Assembly: GCA_026413225.1 (NCBI GenBank)
Contig: CM048591.1
Location: 44,435,303-44,499,302, forward strand
DNA: 64,000 bases
DNA from: Otis tarda
Lineage: Eukaryota; Chordata; Aves; Otidiformes; Otididae
Direction: 5' to 3'
Below the pieces are notes generated by a model. The model ran no database searches. It saw only the letters and a list, made by a program, of their open reading frames with translations, and was not told the origin of the DNA. Within the stretch, counting starts at the first letter, position 1; every line of letters starts with the position of its first letter. Below, one piece after another: positions 34,064 through 46,034 of the stretch. The position numbers and the translations under genes are program-made.

Positions 34064-34113
34064 ATCAGTGGCCTCTTGGCCTTGCCAAGATGTTAAGTAT
34101 ACCTGTTGATCAA
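34064..34113 (+). pseudogene. Possible U2 snRNA-like pseudogene fragment
   Basis: The order of blocks (ctcttggcctt, gccaagat, aagt, ctgtt.atca) follows the 5' end of vertebrate U2 snRNA with small gaps. Similarity fades after about 50 bp, so this is at best a truncated, diverged retro-copy. Chance resemblance remains possible. Confidence 0.3.
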
Positions 34114-34318
34114 AGATGCAGTGTTCAGATGCCAAGACTGAAATTAGAGTCTAGACTCAAAAAAAGGTTGGTGTTCTTGCACAAGGAACAAATGTCACAA
34201 GCTATATGGCTTTGCTGTATCACAAATAGTATAGTCCTTTCTTCCCACTTTTAGTCTGTCGAGGCAACAAACTTCAGGGACCATTCCAAATCTGGGAAGC
34301 CGGATATGCTCCTCCTGA

Positions 34319-34323
34319 CCTCT
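34319..34323. repeat. Target-site duplication, left copy
   Basis: The sequence cctct directly precedes the LTR and matches 35479-35483. Confidence 0.85.
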
Positions 34324-35478
34324 TGTTGTGGCTTTGTTTAGTGAGGGGGGTCCTAAGGCGGTAGCTTCTGTAGGAAACTGCTAGAAGTCGCTCCTCTTTG
34401 TTCAGTGGACTTGGGCCAGGCCTAGGGCAGACCTGCTGCTGATCAAGGCCGAGCCAATTGGTAGCAGAATGTCCCGTGATAACGCCTCTGCGATAACGTA
34501 TTTAAGAAAGGGAAAACAGAAAAAAAAAAAGAGAAGAGAAGATGTGAAGAAGCTGAGCAGGGGCAGAGGTGCAGAGGGGGAAGCGCAGGCCTCATGGGCC
34601 TTGCAGGCCTCACCCTCTGGCCTCTCGCCAGGCAGCCGACTGGGCCCGACTTGGCCCGGCCCAGCTGCAAGAAGTAGAGAGGAGATGAGCTGGATGATGT
34701 GAAGAGATTCTGAGAGGCGTCTGCCAGCCTGTTGTGAAGAACTTTTCTTGTGAGAGAAACAGCTGCAGACGCCAAGGTCAGTTCAGAAGGAGGGGGAGGA
34801 GTAATGCGGCTCCTGGCCAAGATTCCCCTGCAGCCTGTGGTGACAACCATGGTGGAGCAGGTTGTCCCCCTGCAGACCATGGAGGTCCACGGAGGAGCAG
34901 AGATCCACTTGGAGCCCGTGAAGGACCCCACATCGGGGGACTTGGATGCCTGAAGGCGGCTGTGGCCCATGGAGGGTCCGCTGGGACAGCCGTTCTGGAG
35001 AGACTGCACTCCGTGGAAGAGATGACCCATGACAGAGCAGTTTCACGAAGGACTGTGGCGTATGGGTGGGACCCCACAACAGAGCAGGGGACGAATATGA
35101 GGAGTTCTTCCCCCGACCATGAAGCAGCGGCGTAAAACAACGTGTGATGAACTGACCGCGACCCCCATTCCCTCTTCCCCCCTGTGCTGCTCGGGAGGGG
35201 AAGGTAGTGGAGATAATGTTAAGCTTGGGAAGAGGAAGGGGTGGAGGGAGGCTATCTTGCTCTCTGTCTCATTATCCTGCTGTTTGTAGTAATAAATGAA
35301 TAGTTTTCCCCAAGTCGAGTCTGTTTTGCCCGTAACGGTAACTATAAGGATTTTCTCCCTGTCCTTATCTCAAACCTTGAGCCGTTTTTCCTTATATTAT
35401 CTCTCACTATTCTCAGAGGGTGGAGGGAGTGAGAGAGAGACTGCGTAGTCTGGTCCCGATCGGGGCTGAACTACAACA
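34324..35478 (+). mobile_element. ERVL-type solo LTR with 5-bp target-site duplication
   Basis: The element is 1155 bp and begins TGTTG and ends CAACA, a 5-bp terminal inverted repeat. It is flanked by identical cctct at 34319-34323 and 35479-35483. A 5-bp duplication is typical of ERVL (class III) integration. Promoter-like CCAAT at 34454-34458 and a TATA-like tatttaag at 34499-34506 lie in the U3 part. AATAAA is at 35291-35296, followed by a conserved-looking U5. It resembles a family I recognise as abundant in bird genomes. Open frames inside it, up to 195 codons, are not viral genes. No internal region is present, so it arose by LTR-LTR recombination. Confidence 0.92.
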
Positions 35479-35483
35479 CCTCT
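35479..35483. repeat. Target-site duplication, right copy
   Basis: The sequence cctct directly follows the LTR and matches 34319-34323. Confidence 0.85.
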
Positions 35484-38400
35484 GCTACCTGAAGCCTACC
35501 TGTGATTGCCAGCTCCAAGGAGCTGAGTAAATAAAACACTTGAGGGAGTGAGAATGTAATAATTAAGTGTTGAAATAGGCAGGTTAGAAAGCATACTGAT
35601 GGCATTCACCTTTGCAAAACATCTACACCACTTTCTGTAGGGAGCAGAAACAGTTCTATATGGCGGCAGGAGGCATTACTCCCCATGATACAGACAGGGG
35701 CTTAGGAACGGGACGCCCTGGTTCATCCATGGTCATAGTAAACAAGAGTGGAGTGTCCCTGAGAAATAAGGTGAAACACTTTCTAAAGCCAGTCTGTGTT
35801 CTGGTACAGACTCCTGGAGAGGCCCATACATTCAGTTCTGGCATAGCCCCTTTACACTGATTGCAAGAGGAAGGCCAATTCTGCCAGCTTTGTAAGCGCC
35901 GTGTTCAGCTTTATCTAAGCTGTCTTGGGAAAGAAGACCAGTAGAGGTTAGTGGGAAACAGTAAACAAAACTGAGCACGCAGCCGCTAACGTGACTACAT
36001 GTTTGGGGCAGAGACAGAGGAGCAGGTGCTCTTCTGGCTGACAGCCACAGCTCAAAGCTTTAGTCCATGTATTTTGGTCAGGAGACCGCTGGCAACTGAT
36101 CTGCAAATCCATCCAAGGCTGACCTCTCTTATCTGTAGAGCAGTTGGCGTCTATGGGTGTTGCATGTGTTTTTGTAGCTACGCTCAGGACAGCCAAAGAC
36201 GGTTAGAGGACCTGTTGCAGCAACTTCCATGTTTCTAACATTTCACTTTTTTTTCTTCTTATCTTTACGCTAATCCAGAATATTTTTGCAACAATACAGA
36301 GAGATAAACAGATAATTTTTATATATAAGGGCAGGTGAATTTGATGCTGGCTGGTTTGAATCCTTGCTCAGATGGACACAAAAGAGACTTTAACCAAGTT
36401 CTGCTGTATCTCAGATCAGCACTCTACTCTCAACACTGTAAGATTTGATGGTCTGTTTTCCCAAGTGTCTTAAGCTAATCAAACTCTGTGTCTCACTGAA
36501 AGGGGAAGTCCTGTCCTCTCCACCCTTGCACCGCAGTCTTTTGGGCTTCCACTGGTCCCTGTGTGGTTGTGTGCTCGGCCAGTTCCAGTAGGAAGCTATC
36601 ACTTTGCTCTGTAGGCTTCGTCTGCAGCCTGACAAGCTTTCTGCTATGGCTTAGGGCAGGAATGAGAAGTCACAGGGCAGGAGAAGGGCCAGACTGCCTT
36701 TTTTTCAGCAGTAACACTCGTTCAAATCAGCCTAAGCTGCTTGGAAAGTCACACCTATAAATAGTTTCCAGCCCTGTCAAGGTTTGACTTCAATGTTTGT
36801 TTTAGTCAAGCATTTCCACAAGCTCTGATAAAACTCTGGGCAGATGTCAGTGGCCCGTGGCAGAAAATACACTTTAAAAACATTTCAGTAAGCTAAAATA
36901 GTCGTCTACCTGCTTCTAGCGAATCAGCAGCTATCCCAAAGCCAGAAACACCAGAAACATGAGATGGCAGAGCGTGTACCCTGGGGAAAGCCAGCCTGGA
37001 GGAATGATGACAGCTGCTCTGCTGCAGAGGGAGGGGCAGTACAGCAAAGGCACCACTGTGGGACCGTGCGCTTCTGGCTCACCACCATCCCTGACCTACC
37101 AGGAATTGCAGTTTGTTCTACTCCTGTTAGCAAATGAAGAATGTTATCCATATCCCTTTTCTTCTCTCCTCAAGCTCTCTTTGGGTACAGCTGATTCTGG
37201 TCCATCTGGCAATGAAGGCAAGGTTAGTACTGAAGGATGGAGTTTGCTGTGCTCCTGCCTGCGCCACAGGATCCCCGTGGCACTGCTGAAGTCGCAGAGC
37301 CCCTCTTTGACTCAGCCTTCTGCAGGATGCAAGCAGCTCATACTACTGCCCTGCCTGCCAGTCCCCTGATTTTGCCAATACATAGCAGCTGCTGTAAATG
37401 CTGCTTCTCAAACCAACATAATGAGCAAATTGAATTAAAACTCAAATACTCTTACAAAGCAACGCTCAATCTTCCATTTCTTGCACACCAAGTATTACTG
37501 TTGGGTTCAAGACCTGAGTCTAGGTCACTCTGCCTAGGAAAGCATTAAAAAAACAAACCAACAAACCATGCCGATTCTGTAAGTGAATTGTAAACCATTT
37601 TGTCTAATATTTCAACAAACCCCAAAGAATTTAAAGGATGTTCTGTGATCCTGCTTGTGAAGAACGGTGTTCATTTAAGCTGTTCACTCTTCACTCCCAA
37701 AGCAGCAGGGATTGCCACACTGTGGCTGACACACAGCACGGGTTGTCCGCAGGGGCCGCGCTCCAGAATTGGCCTTCCCAGGAAGGCACCACCCTGAGAG
37801 CAGAGGACAGCTTGGTCCCTGACACCAGGTCATGTGTGACCAAGGATCAGGGTATTGCTTTTGGATGGTGGGTTCCTGGGGTATTGCAGTGGGATACTAG
37901 ACTCTGGACAGTATTACAGCTAAACCATAACCGTAGATTAGGGTGACCTTTTCTCTGAGTGGTCCACGTTTCTCACTAAAGAAGTTACAGGGCCTCTCCT
38001 CTTGCCCTCCAACCCTGCTTGCAGGGAAGAAGGATTTTCTTGTGTAACACCATCTGCTGCTGACATATCAATGGTGCAGCCTCCTCCTGAGGCTCCCTGT
38101 CCCATGATGTTTTCTGCATTGGCTCTGGCTGATTGGGAAGATTTGCAGATTGGGAAAGTCACGCTGCATGTGAATGGGAGAGGATGTCCCTTTGTACAAC
38201 TTCCAGAGTCTACCTGTCTCTAAGTAGGCTGTATATGTACTAAAAGGGAGTACAGAAAGCTATTTGTAATTCTGTTTACCTGTAGGTTTTGTCTTTTATT
38301 TACTACGTATGGAAAAGCTCACTAATTTAGCAGGGCTTTGGGAATCTGTACCTGTGAATTATTTTCCTCTTCACTTACAAAGCAAATGTAAGGAACCATG

Positions 38401-41400
38401 AAAACAAATAAATAGGAAGGAGTGGACTGCACTGGGGGGGAAAGCTGTTAAGCTTAGGACAGGCAATCTGTCATTGCATCAGGTTTGGATAACATGGGCT
38501 TTCACACACCCGCTTCCAAAGTGCAGAAGTACAAACTTTACCTTTCCAGCAGTAAAAAAAAGAAAAAAAAATTGCACTGTCTGGGATCTGAGATACATTT
38601 GCATTGACTTAGGAGATGGGAATTGATCTTCCTTGTCTGAAACAGAAGTGAAAAGAAAAAAAATTCTTTCAAGAGAAAAATTAAAGTCAGGTGAGAAGGG
38701 TAAAACATCAGCAAGAAGGTTTCCCACAGGAAGCAGTTCTTTCAGGCTTTCTGATAGGCATTTGTCTATTTGAACAAACTGCTTTTTTTTTCCTTTTTTT
38801 TTTTTCCCCCTAAGTGCTTTGTTTAAACTATTCAAAACTCCAGTGGTTAAGTACAGGGAAAACCAACAAAAGAACACGTGTAGTGCTAAGCAGAGGAGTC
38901 ATCCAGCCAGCCTGTGTAAAGATTTTTCACTACACTTTCAAGTATTTTAAGCACTTGTAGGAAAAAGCACTGAATACCCTTGAGGACTGAACTGAGAAGT
39001 CTGTGCATTGAGGATTTTGTTGGAAGCAAGGATCTTCTTGGAGGAAATAATCTTTGGACACTTCTTTTCCTCATCTCATTTTCCCCTACTAAGATAGGCA
39101 GTAAGCCAGGCATTTTCACTAACTCGATATTTAGCAACCGTCATAAGGCAGGAGTGGGAGTGCAGTCCCGTATTCCAAAGCCTCCACGCTGTGTTTCTGT
39201 AAAGAAACAAGGGCCTGACTTGATTCCCCTAGAAGGGCTGTTTTTCCAGTGTTACCACGCGCAGGTCCCACAGGTGCCCACTGGAATATGACGACTTTCT
39301 AAAAGCACATACCCAAGCTGCCTTCTGATGGCATCAACAGCCGGGGACCCAAGGCAGTGACCACCTCTGACCTCTTCCTGGCTGTAAGATTTTGCTTGTC
39401 AGTGGCCCTGAGAGAATAATATGCATGTCTCTCAGCAAGGACTGCTGCAAGGAGGCTGCCAGGAGCTGCCTGGGGCCTGCAGACGCAGCGGCAGACGCTG
39501 TTGCTGACAGTCTAGCATAGACACAGATAAGAAAGTTCAGACTTCTCATCAGGGAGGAGTGGAAAGTGGTGCAAAGGACTTTCTGAGGGCATCCTCAAAG
39601 TGCTCTAATGTGGTACGATACACGCCAGGTAAGAGTTCGATGTAATTGCAATTACCACATAAGAGAGAAAAGAGACGGCAAGTGAATACGGAGAGAGATG
39701 CAACTGTGCAAAGCCCTGTTTGTCGTGAGTCCAGCTGCATAGGTAAGCTGCACCTTGCAGTGGAAAGATGCTCCAGCCACCTGTTTGAGAAGCCCTACTC
39801 TGAGTTAATGAGGTCCTGGAGCCAAGAGCACACCTGATGCTTGTTTTCTCATTCTCAAATGTTAGAACAGTATTTGCTGCTGCTTTTGTCCTAAAAGTCA
39901 TCCAGACTAAAACTGCAGGTGCTGCACTTCAGTACAAATCATAACATAAATATCACCACAGTCACTGCTTGTCACAAACAGGTTTATTTCAAAATGGCCA
40001 TTGCAACATTCCTCCTTTGTTTGGCTGTTTTACAATCCTTCATTGACTCCTATCAGCACACTTGCCTCTGGAAGGTGAGTCAGAGGGTCTCACTTTGTCT
40101 CCATTCACCCTCAGAGGCACAATCTGTTCAATTCACCTGTGAAGGGAGGTGAGGGGTCTCTCATCTGACCATTCTGCATGATAAACAAATGTGGTGATTT
40201 CACAGAGTCAGGTTTTTTCGCAATGTAACCGCATATCTATTACATCCGATTTCCTGCACAGCCCATGCGCGATGCACTTCCGTAAAATAAGGGGAGGCGT
40301 CTGGTGCAGGGAGACACTCAAATGCACCGCTGCACTGGCTTAAGCCTCTGCTGTGGGACATCGCATTGCATGCTCACCAAACTGCAGAGCACAACGTGCC
40401 CTGACCCCCATCTCCTCCCTTCACTCATCTCCCATCCCTCTGTGCAGGGCCTCCTGTAGATGCACAGAGGGCATTGCTCTGTGCCTGAACAGGAGGGACA
40501 GGAGGTATCTCTCTCATCACAGGACCTATAGCCATCCTGCTGCCCCTTTGCAACACCATGCCTTTAGGCTATCTGTCAGCCAGGGTAAGAATCTAGTAAA
40601 CAAGAGCACAAATCAAAAAACAATGTTGTGACCTACTTAATGGGAAAAAAAAAAAAGACTATGTCGACCCAAGCTACTGGCAGAACTTGTTTAATTGCTA
40701 TAGCTGCTAGCCAAATAAGTCATGTGTGGACACAGGCCTCTGAAGTCACCATGCAAGCAGGGCCCTGCTCAACACACTTCAATGTCTCCATAAATGCTTG
40801 GCTGGACGGGAATGTATCTAGGCACATGCTCCTTCTGCAGCAGCAAAAGGAGTCTGAAGTTGTTTCATCTTTCAAAGGGAACGCATAATGCCTTTCTTTG
40901 TCCAGCACTCTGGGTGTCACGTCCATTCATGTCAGAGAGTGTGAATGCAACCTGTTCTGCTTGGGCTCCATACTGAAGAAAGCCCTATAGAGCAGACTGT
41001 TCTCCACACCATTTGCTGCCTCATGCTGCCCTTTAGTTACCCTCTCCAGGTAGATAGGGCATTTCTGTTGGGGAAAACAACTTGAGAAGAAGGAAAGCAA
41101 GAGTTTGCAGAGCTGTTTACAGCACAGGGGATAGCTTCTCTAGTCAAAGACGGAAAAAAAAAAACCCAAACCAAACCACACATCTCTTCGAGGCTGGGGA
41201 AACTTAGAAGTAACTAAGCTCTTCAAGTGACAAAAGAAAACTCTGCAGAGGCTGTAGGAGAAGAAAGCATACAAAGCAAGGCTCAAAGATAAGTGAAAAA
41301 AAAAGGCTGTAACAAAGTCTATATAAAAGAGCAGCTCTGATCTTCTGCTCTCCCCCTGCCAGTCTCCATGTACGAGTCATGTGAGCCACTGCTAATCTCA

Positions 41401-44121
41401 TCTGTTCATCAACTCTGCCTAAAGAAAATGCTCAGCTCGCAATGCTCAGAGCCTTTTCCTTCCCGCAAATAACCTCTGAGGGCAGAAAACCAGGAGGGTT
41501 TGGAAGAGAATGAGAAGCATCCTTCTAGCATGAAACACATTGTGCCCAAATAGCAACACCACCAGCATTGATTCAGTCAAGACCTCAGTTTGGACACTGC
41601 ATGTATATGCCTATGACATACTGCTGTAACACTTGTACACATTGGAAAAATACACTAATGATCCATATTTTCTGCATTTCAGAGAGTAACGCCTGCAAAA
41701 ACTGCTGGATGAGCTCACAGCAGCTCTGGGGCAGGGAGAAAACTTCTTCTCACCAATTTCTCTTGGCATCCATAGTACACAATTTGTTTACACAGCTCTT
41801 AGAAAGTTGCTAATTTCTCAGGTTAGGCATTTCCACAGCAAAAATGTCAGGTTACTCTCCCTTTAGACCTCTGAAAAAATACCATCTTAAATTATACACT
41901 GTTCAAAAAAAACTTTCTTCAGTAAGACTGCATATGTGTGCTCTACAATTATTTTTTTTTATTTTACAGTCTTTATGAAATTCAGTGCCAAACTGCTGAA
42001 AAAAAAATTGAGGCGCTGCATTACAAGTGTACAAAAGACTTACTGTTACCAGCTATTCCCTGAGCCAAAAGAATTAATTCTGCTGTCCCATTGAAGCAGA
42101 GAGCTCAGGTATATCAGGCCCAACCCTGCAAACATTTAAACCTGTGTGTGGGTAGTTTATTCATCTGAGTGGATTCACAGAATTATATTAAATCACCTTT
42201 GTGGATAATATTACAGGGCATGGTTTTTCACTGTCTTCAGAACTGGGATGGCTGGAGGTTCCTGCAAAGTGTTGTAGAAGTGGCATCTTATAGAAATGGG
42301 AAAGTGTTCTATTTTTAAAATTCATATTAGATAATGGATTCCTCATGCACTATGTTGAGCTTTAGTGCTGATCCTTTCAGTCTAACTACTTTTCTAAGGT
42401 GTTTTCTTAGGAAAATTATTGATGTTTATTATCATTCTTGGTTTGTGCTACTGATGAGGAGTACATTGTCACATCATACTTGGCAGTCACAGGGTGTTCA
42501 ATCTTGACAGTGATTTCCCTTACCCCAGAAGACCTCACATAATTAAAAGCAGTCAAATGGAAAAGCAAAACTCACCCCGCCTTTGCCTCCTCCTTCGCAG
42601 TCTGCCTGCCTGCAGTGCAAAAGCTTGATCTTCCTAGTTCAGCATAATGCACTGTCCTTCTGCTTCAACACACTTCAGTTTCTTTACAAAAGAAGTGCAG
42701 GTAGGAATGTGCCCCCTCTTGCTCTTCATAGCCACAATTCATCGTTTCAATAATCTATCTGCTTCAGCAGTGACACAGAGGTAGCGATAGGATCTTCTGC
42801 AAGAGAACCAGCTGTGGAGACAGCTGGGCAGCATGGATGGCAGAAAAGAGTGGTGGAAGGGCAGAACCAATGAATTCCCATTATTGTTGGATCTCTCTTT
42901 CGTCTTCTGTTCCTCCTTTCTTCTCTGTGTCTCTTCCCATCCCCACTGAGCAAGAGAGAGCTGTGCCACAGGTAGTCTGAAGATCTACATGCTCATACTG
43001 CTGAGCACTATTTTGTGGCAGCTGTGGTCTGCCTGGCTTTCCCCCAGTGTAGACTCTGGTTTGGTTTTCTTCTCTCCTACCAGACTGCTGCCTTCCAGGC
43101 AAGTTGGAGAGTTTTCCTCCCTTTCACACCTGACTTGTAATGGCTAATGTGCTCGAAAGATACAGGAGGAGGGAAATAGATACATGAATGATGCGATGCC
43201 CCAGGTCTCGTATTATTAGGGAAAAAAAAACCCAGAAGGTACTGATGGTCTGACTGAGGCAGTAGGAGCAGGGCAAGCTTGAGTGTCACCGTTTATTCTC
43301 CATTGCCTGCCTAGTGAAACTCTTACTGCTGCTCTTTGAGCTCAGCCTACGTAAGGATGCAGGAAAAGGTGCTGTGCACTTTACTATAATTCACACACAA
43401 CTGAGTATTTCTTGTCTTTCCAAAACAGGAAAATGGAAAAAACTAGTTGCACTGAATTTCTGCTTGCACTCCCTTTTTTATAAGAAGCCCCTGCTTCGTG
43501 GCACATTCAGCAATTTAGTGAGAAAAACACTGGCTTAGTAACTTCAAAAAGCTGTTTGAGAAATGTGAGCTAACCCTGGCTGTTCTTAGAAGCCGTGCAC
43601 GGGAGGAACAAAACGGAAACACAGGGGAAAACAACAAGCGACAGGCAAGTGAATTATGCAAGTACACAATTGCAAGTACATAACCAAGGGTGAGAAGGTT
43701 GTTCGGGGACTTGAGGACAAAACTGTGCTTTTATGATATATCTCACCCACTTAGCATTCATAAAGAGCCAAACACAGCCCCACTATCTGCAGTCTTATCA
43801 GAAAAAAAAAAAGCACTACACAGAGCGGCTGGGTTTCCATGAATACACCTGTGCTGTGGTATGTGAGACCAACTAACCAGCATCCTTCTCAGTACCTCTG
43901 CTTGAGGAGAACAGCAACAGCTCAGCCAACACCTCACTGGACTGTGATATTGCCATTCTGCTGTTTTCTACTCCAGGTCTGTAGTGAATTCAGGATGCAG
44001 AATTACATCTGAGCTGACAAATTACAAACCTATTTGACGAATTCTTGTAGTCTTTCCAGTGTTTTGCGTGAAACAAGTGGTTCTGGAACTTTTTCAAAGA
44101 ATGCACTAACATTTTGTCTCC

Positions 44122-44152
44122 AAAAAAAAAAAAAAAAAGAAAAAAAGAAAAA
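44122..44152. repeat. A-rich homopolymer tract
   Basis: An A17 run is followed by A-rich sequence broken only by G. No retroposed gene precedes it that I can identify. Confidence 0.85.
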
Positions 44153-44430
44153 TTGGCTTGAGAATTGGCTTTAATCTTCTGTCCCTAAGGTTTAGGCAAC
44201 CCTGCAGTGACACATATACTGATTTGTTAGCTCGAGGAATTTATCTTTGCAGCTGGGCTTTAGCTAGGAAAATATATAGGAAAGCATCCTCACAGCTGTG
44301 TAGAGATTTTATAGACACACTAGCCTCACATTATTTTCAGGATTGATCCTCCACTCCCTCACAAGTCTTAGTTAACAAAGCATCATTAGTTAATGTTCAT
44401 GGAAGAGGAATGCATCCAATCAATGCAATA

Positions 44431-44451
44431 CACTATCACTTAGTGATAGTG
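44431..44451. repeat. 21-bp near-perfect palindrome
   Basis: The arm cactatcact at 44431-44440 and its exact complement at 44442-44451 are separated by a single T. Function unknown. Confidence 0.8.
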
Positions 44452-45960
44452 TAGTGATATCATTACAGTGAGGTATTTTATTATCTCCTTTTTATTTCGT
44501 TCTGATTATCTTCAATCAAGATTTAGCTGAAAAGACACAATGTGCATTAACACAGTATCTAGGTTGGCTGGTGCCCTCTGCTTCTCCCAAAGGACAGTGA
44601 TAAGGTAAGGCTGACACTTTATGAAACCAAATTTTATGAAGTGAATTGTCTTGCTGATAAAGGTTGGGGGCAGGAGGGAGAGAAAGCCTATTTTTGCTCT
44701 TTTTTTGTTTTGAAGAAGTCGAGGCATAAAAGAGAGCCATAAAGGACTATGAACTGACCTGATGAGTGGAAGAGAAAAAAGCCAGGGAAAAATGTTAAGA
44801 AATCCTATGTATTCTACTTAAGCCAACTATCAGTCAGTTCTGGCAACTCTGTCCTTTGTCTTCATTTTCACTCGGTGCGAGCAGCCGTCGGCACATAACC
44901 TTTGTCACATGAGGAAAGGTTAAGAGAAAGACCACTGGTGGCCGGGGGGGCCTCAGCTGAGGAAGTGGACTTCTACCTCGCCGAGGTCACCACGGGAGCA
45001 GCAAACAAACTCGGCAGCACTGGGTTTGTACGGGATCATCTGCAAGGCACAGAATTATCCCTCAGTCCAGGTGAAAAGGGCACGTTGTGGCCAGAGCTAG
45101 AACATGCAGACATACCCGTGCTAGCCATTCTGGTATCATTTGAAAATGTGTATATCGATTCCTGTTCAGAAGCAAACATGGAAAGCCAGCCAGTTATCTG
45201 AGTCTGAATTATCTAAACTATTTTTAAAAGAAAATATGTACCTACCAGCCTTTATTTGATAGCTCTTTAGAAGCTGACTTAACATTTTCAGCCCTTTCAG
45301 ACAAACGAGGCAACTGAAGACATGAATACTGGGCAACGGTCAACAGTTTTTAAATGTTGCCAAGAACAGAGAGAAGTAGGGGCTAGTCACAGCTGGACTT
45401 TGCCACTTCTGCTTGGCTTGCCTTTTGGTGAGCAGTAAAGGAGAAGAGGGGAAAAAAGCTTTCTATATGGAATTAGAAATCTTTCTAGCCAGCTCAGTCA
45501 AGTCTCATCTAGTATTTGACTGGAGAATTCTCTAGTTTGAGTTTCAACTACTGCTTCAAGGGGATAAATTTTTAATATTATTGCAAAGGAGCATTTTAAT
45601 TCAAATCATCATAGCATCCTAAATACAGAACATCACTAAAGCATGTTTATCCATTAATAGTTTACCCTTCTTTCTAGTCATTTTCATGTACATTCTGTGA
45701 ATGATATAGGACTGTACAAATTCAGCCCGTTAAACAATACACAAAAGAATGTGTGTGATGTTATATATGAGTTACAGATATTTTATTTCTTGAAACAATT
45801 CTTGATAATGCAAAAAAAAAACCAAAAACCAAACCCGAAACCAATTCCAAAAATACTCTTCTTGCTAGGAAAAAAAAAGAATAATTAGAAAAATACTTTA
45901 ACATTTACACTGATATTTGCCACTGTACATATAGTCACAAAATAAGATTTTATAGGTAAA

Positions 45961-46034
45961 GTTGATTCTTTGTGCGTTGATTCTTTGTATGTTTCTTCCT
46001 TTCTTTCTCCCATCCTTCCTTTCTTTCTGTCTCC
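45961..46034. repeat. Short tandem duplication plus CTTT-rich tract
   Basis: A 13-bp block (gttgattctttgt) occurs at 45961 and again at 45976. It is followed by a pyrimidine-only-like tract rich in TTTC and TTCC to about 46034. Confidence 0.75.

Larger units (their letters stand above)
30617..34323. other. Intergenic between two LTRs
   Basis: No gene was recognised. A possible diverged U2 snRNA-like segment lies near 34064-34113. All open frames are short and featureless. Confidence 0.7.

Noticed and set aside
34443..35140. Several long open frames on both strands (up to 195 codons)
   Set aside because: They all lie inside the GC-rich LTR, overlap one another in different frames and show no protein domain.
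37740..37760. GC-rich CTCF-like string near 37,747
   Set aside because: Too many mismatches to the core motif to report.
44902..45201. 99-codon open frame with a CR1-like LSHEERLRE beginning
   Set aside because: Only about nine codons resemble CR1 ORF2; the rest matches nothing I know and starts at TTG. Too short to call as an element.
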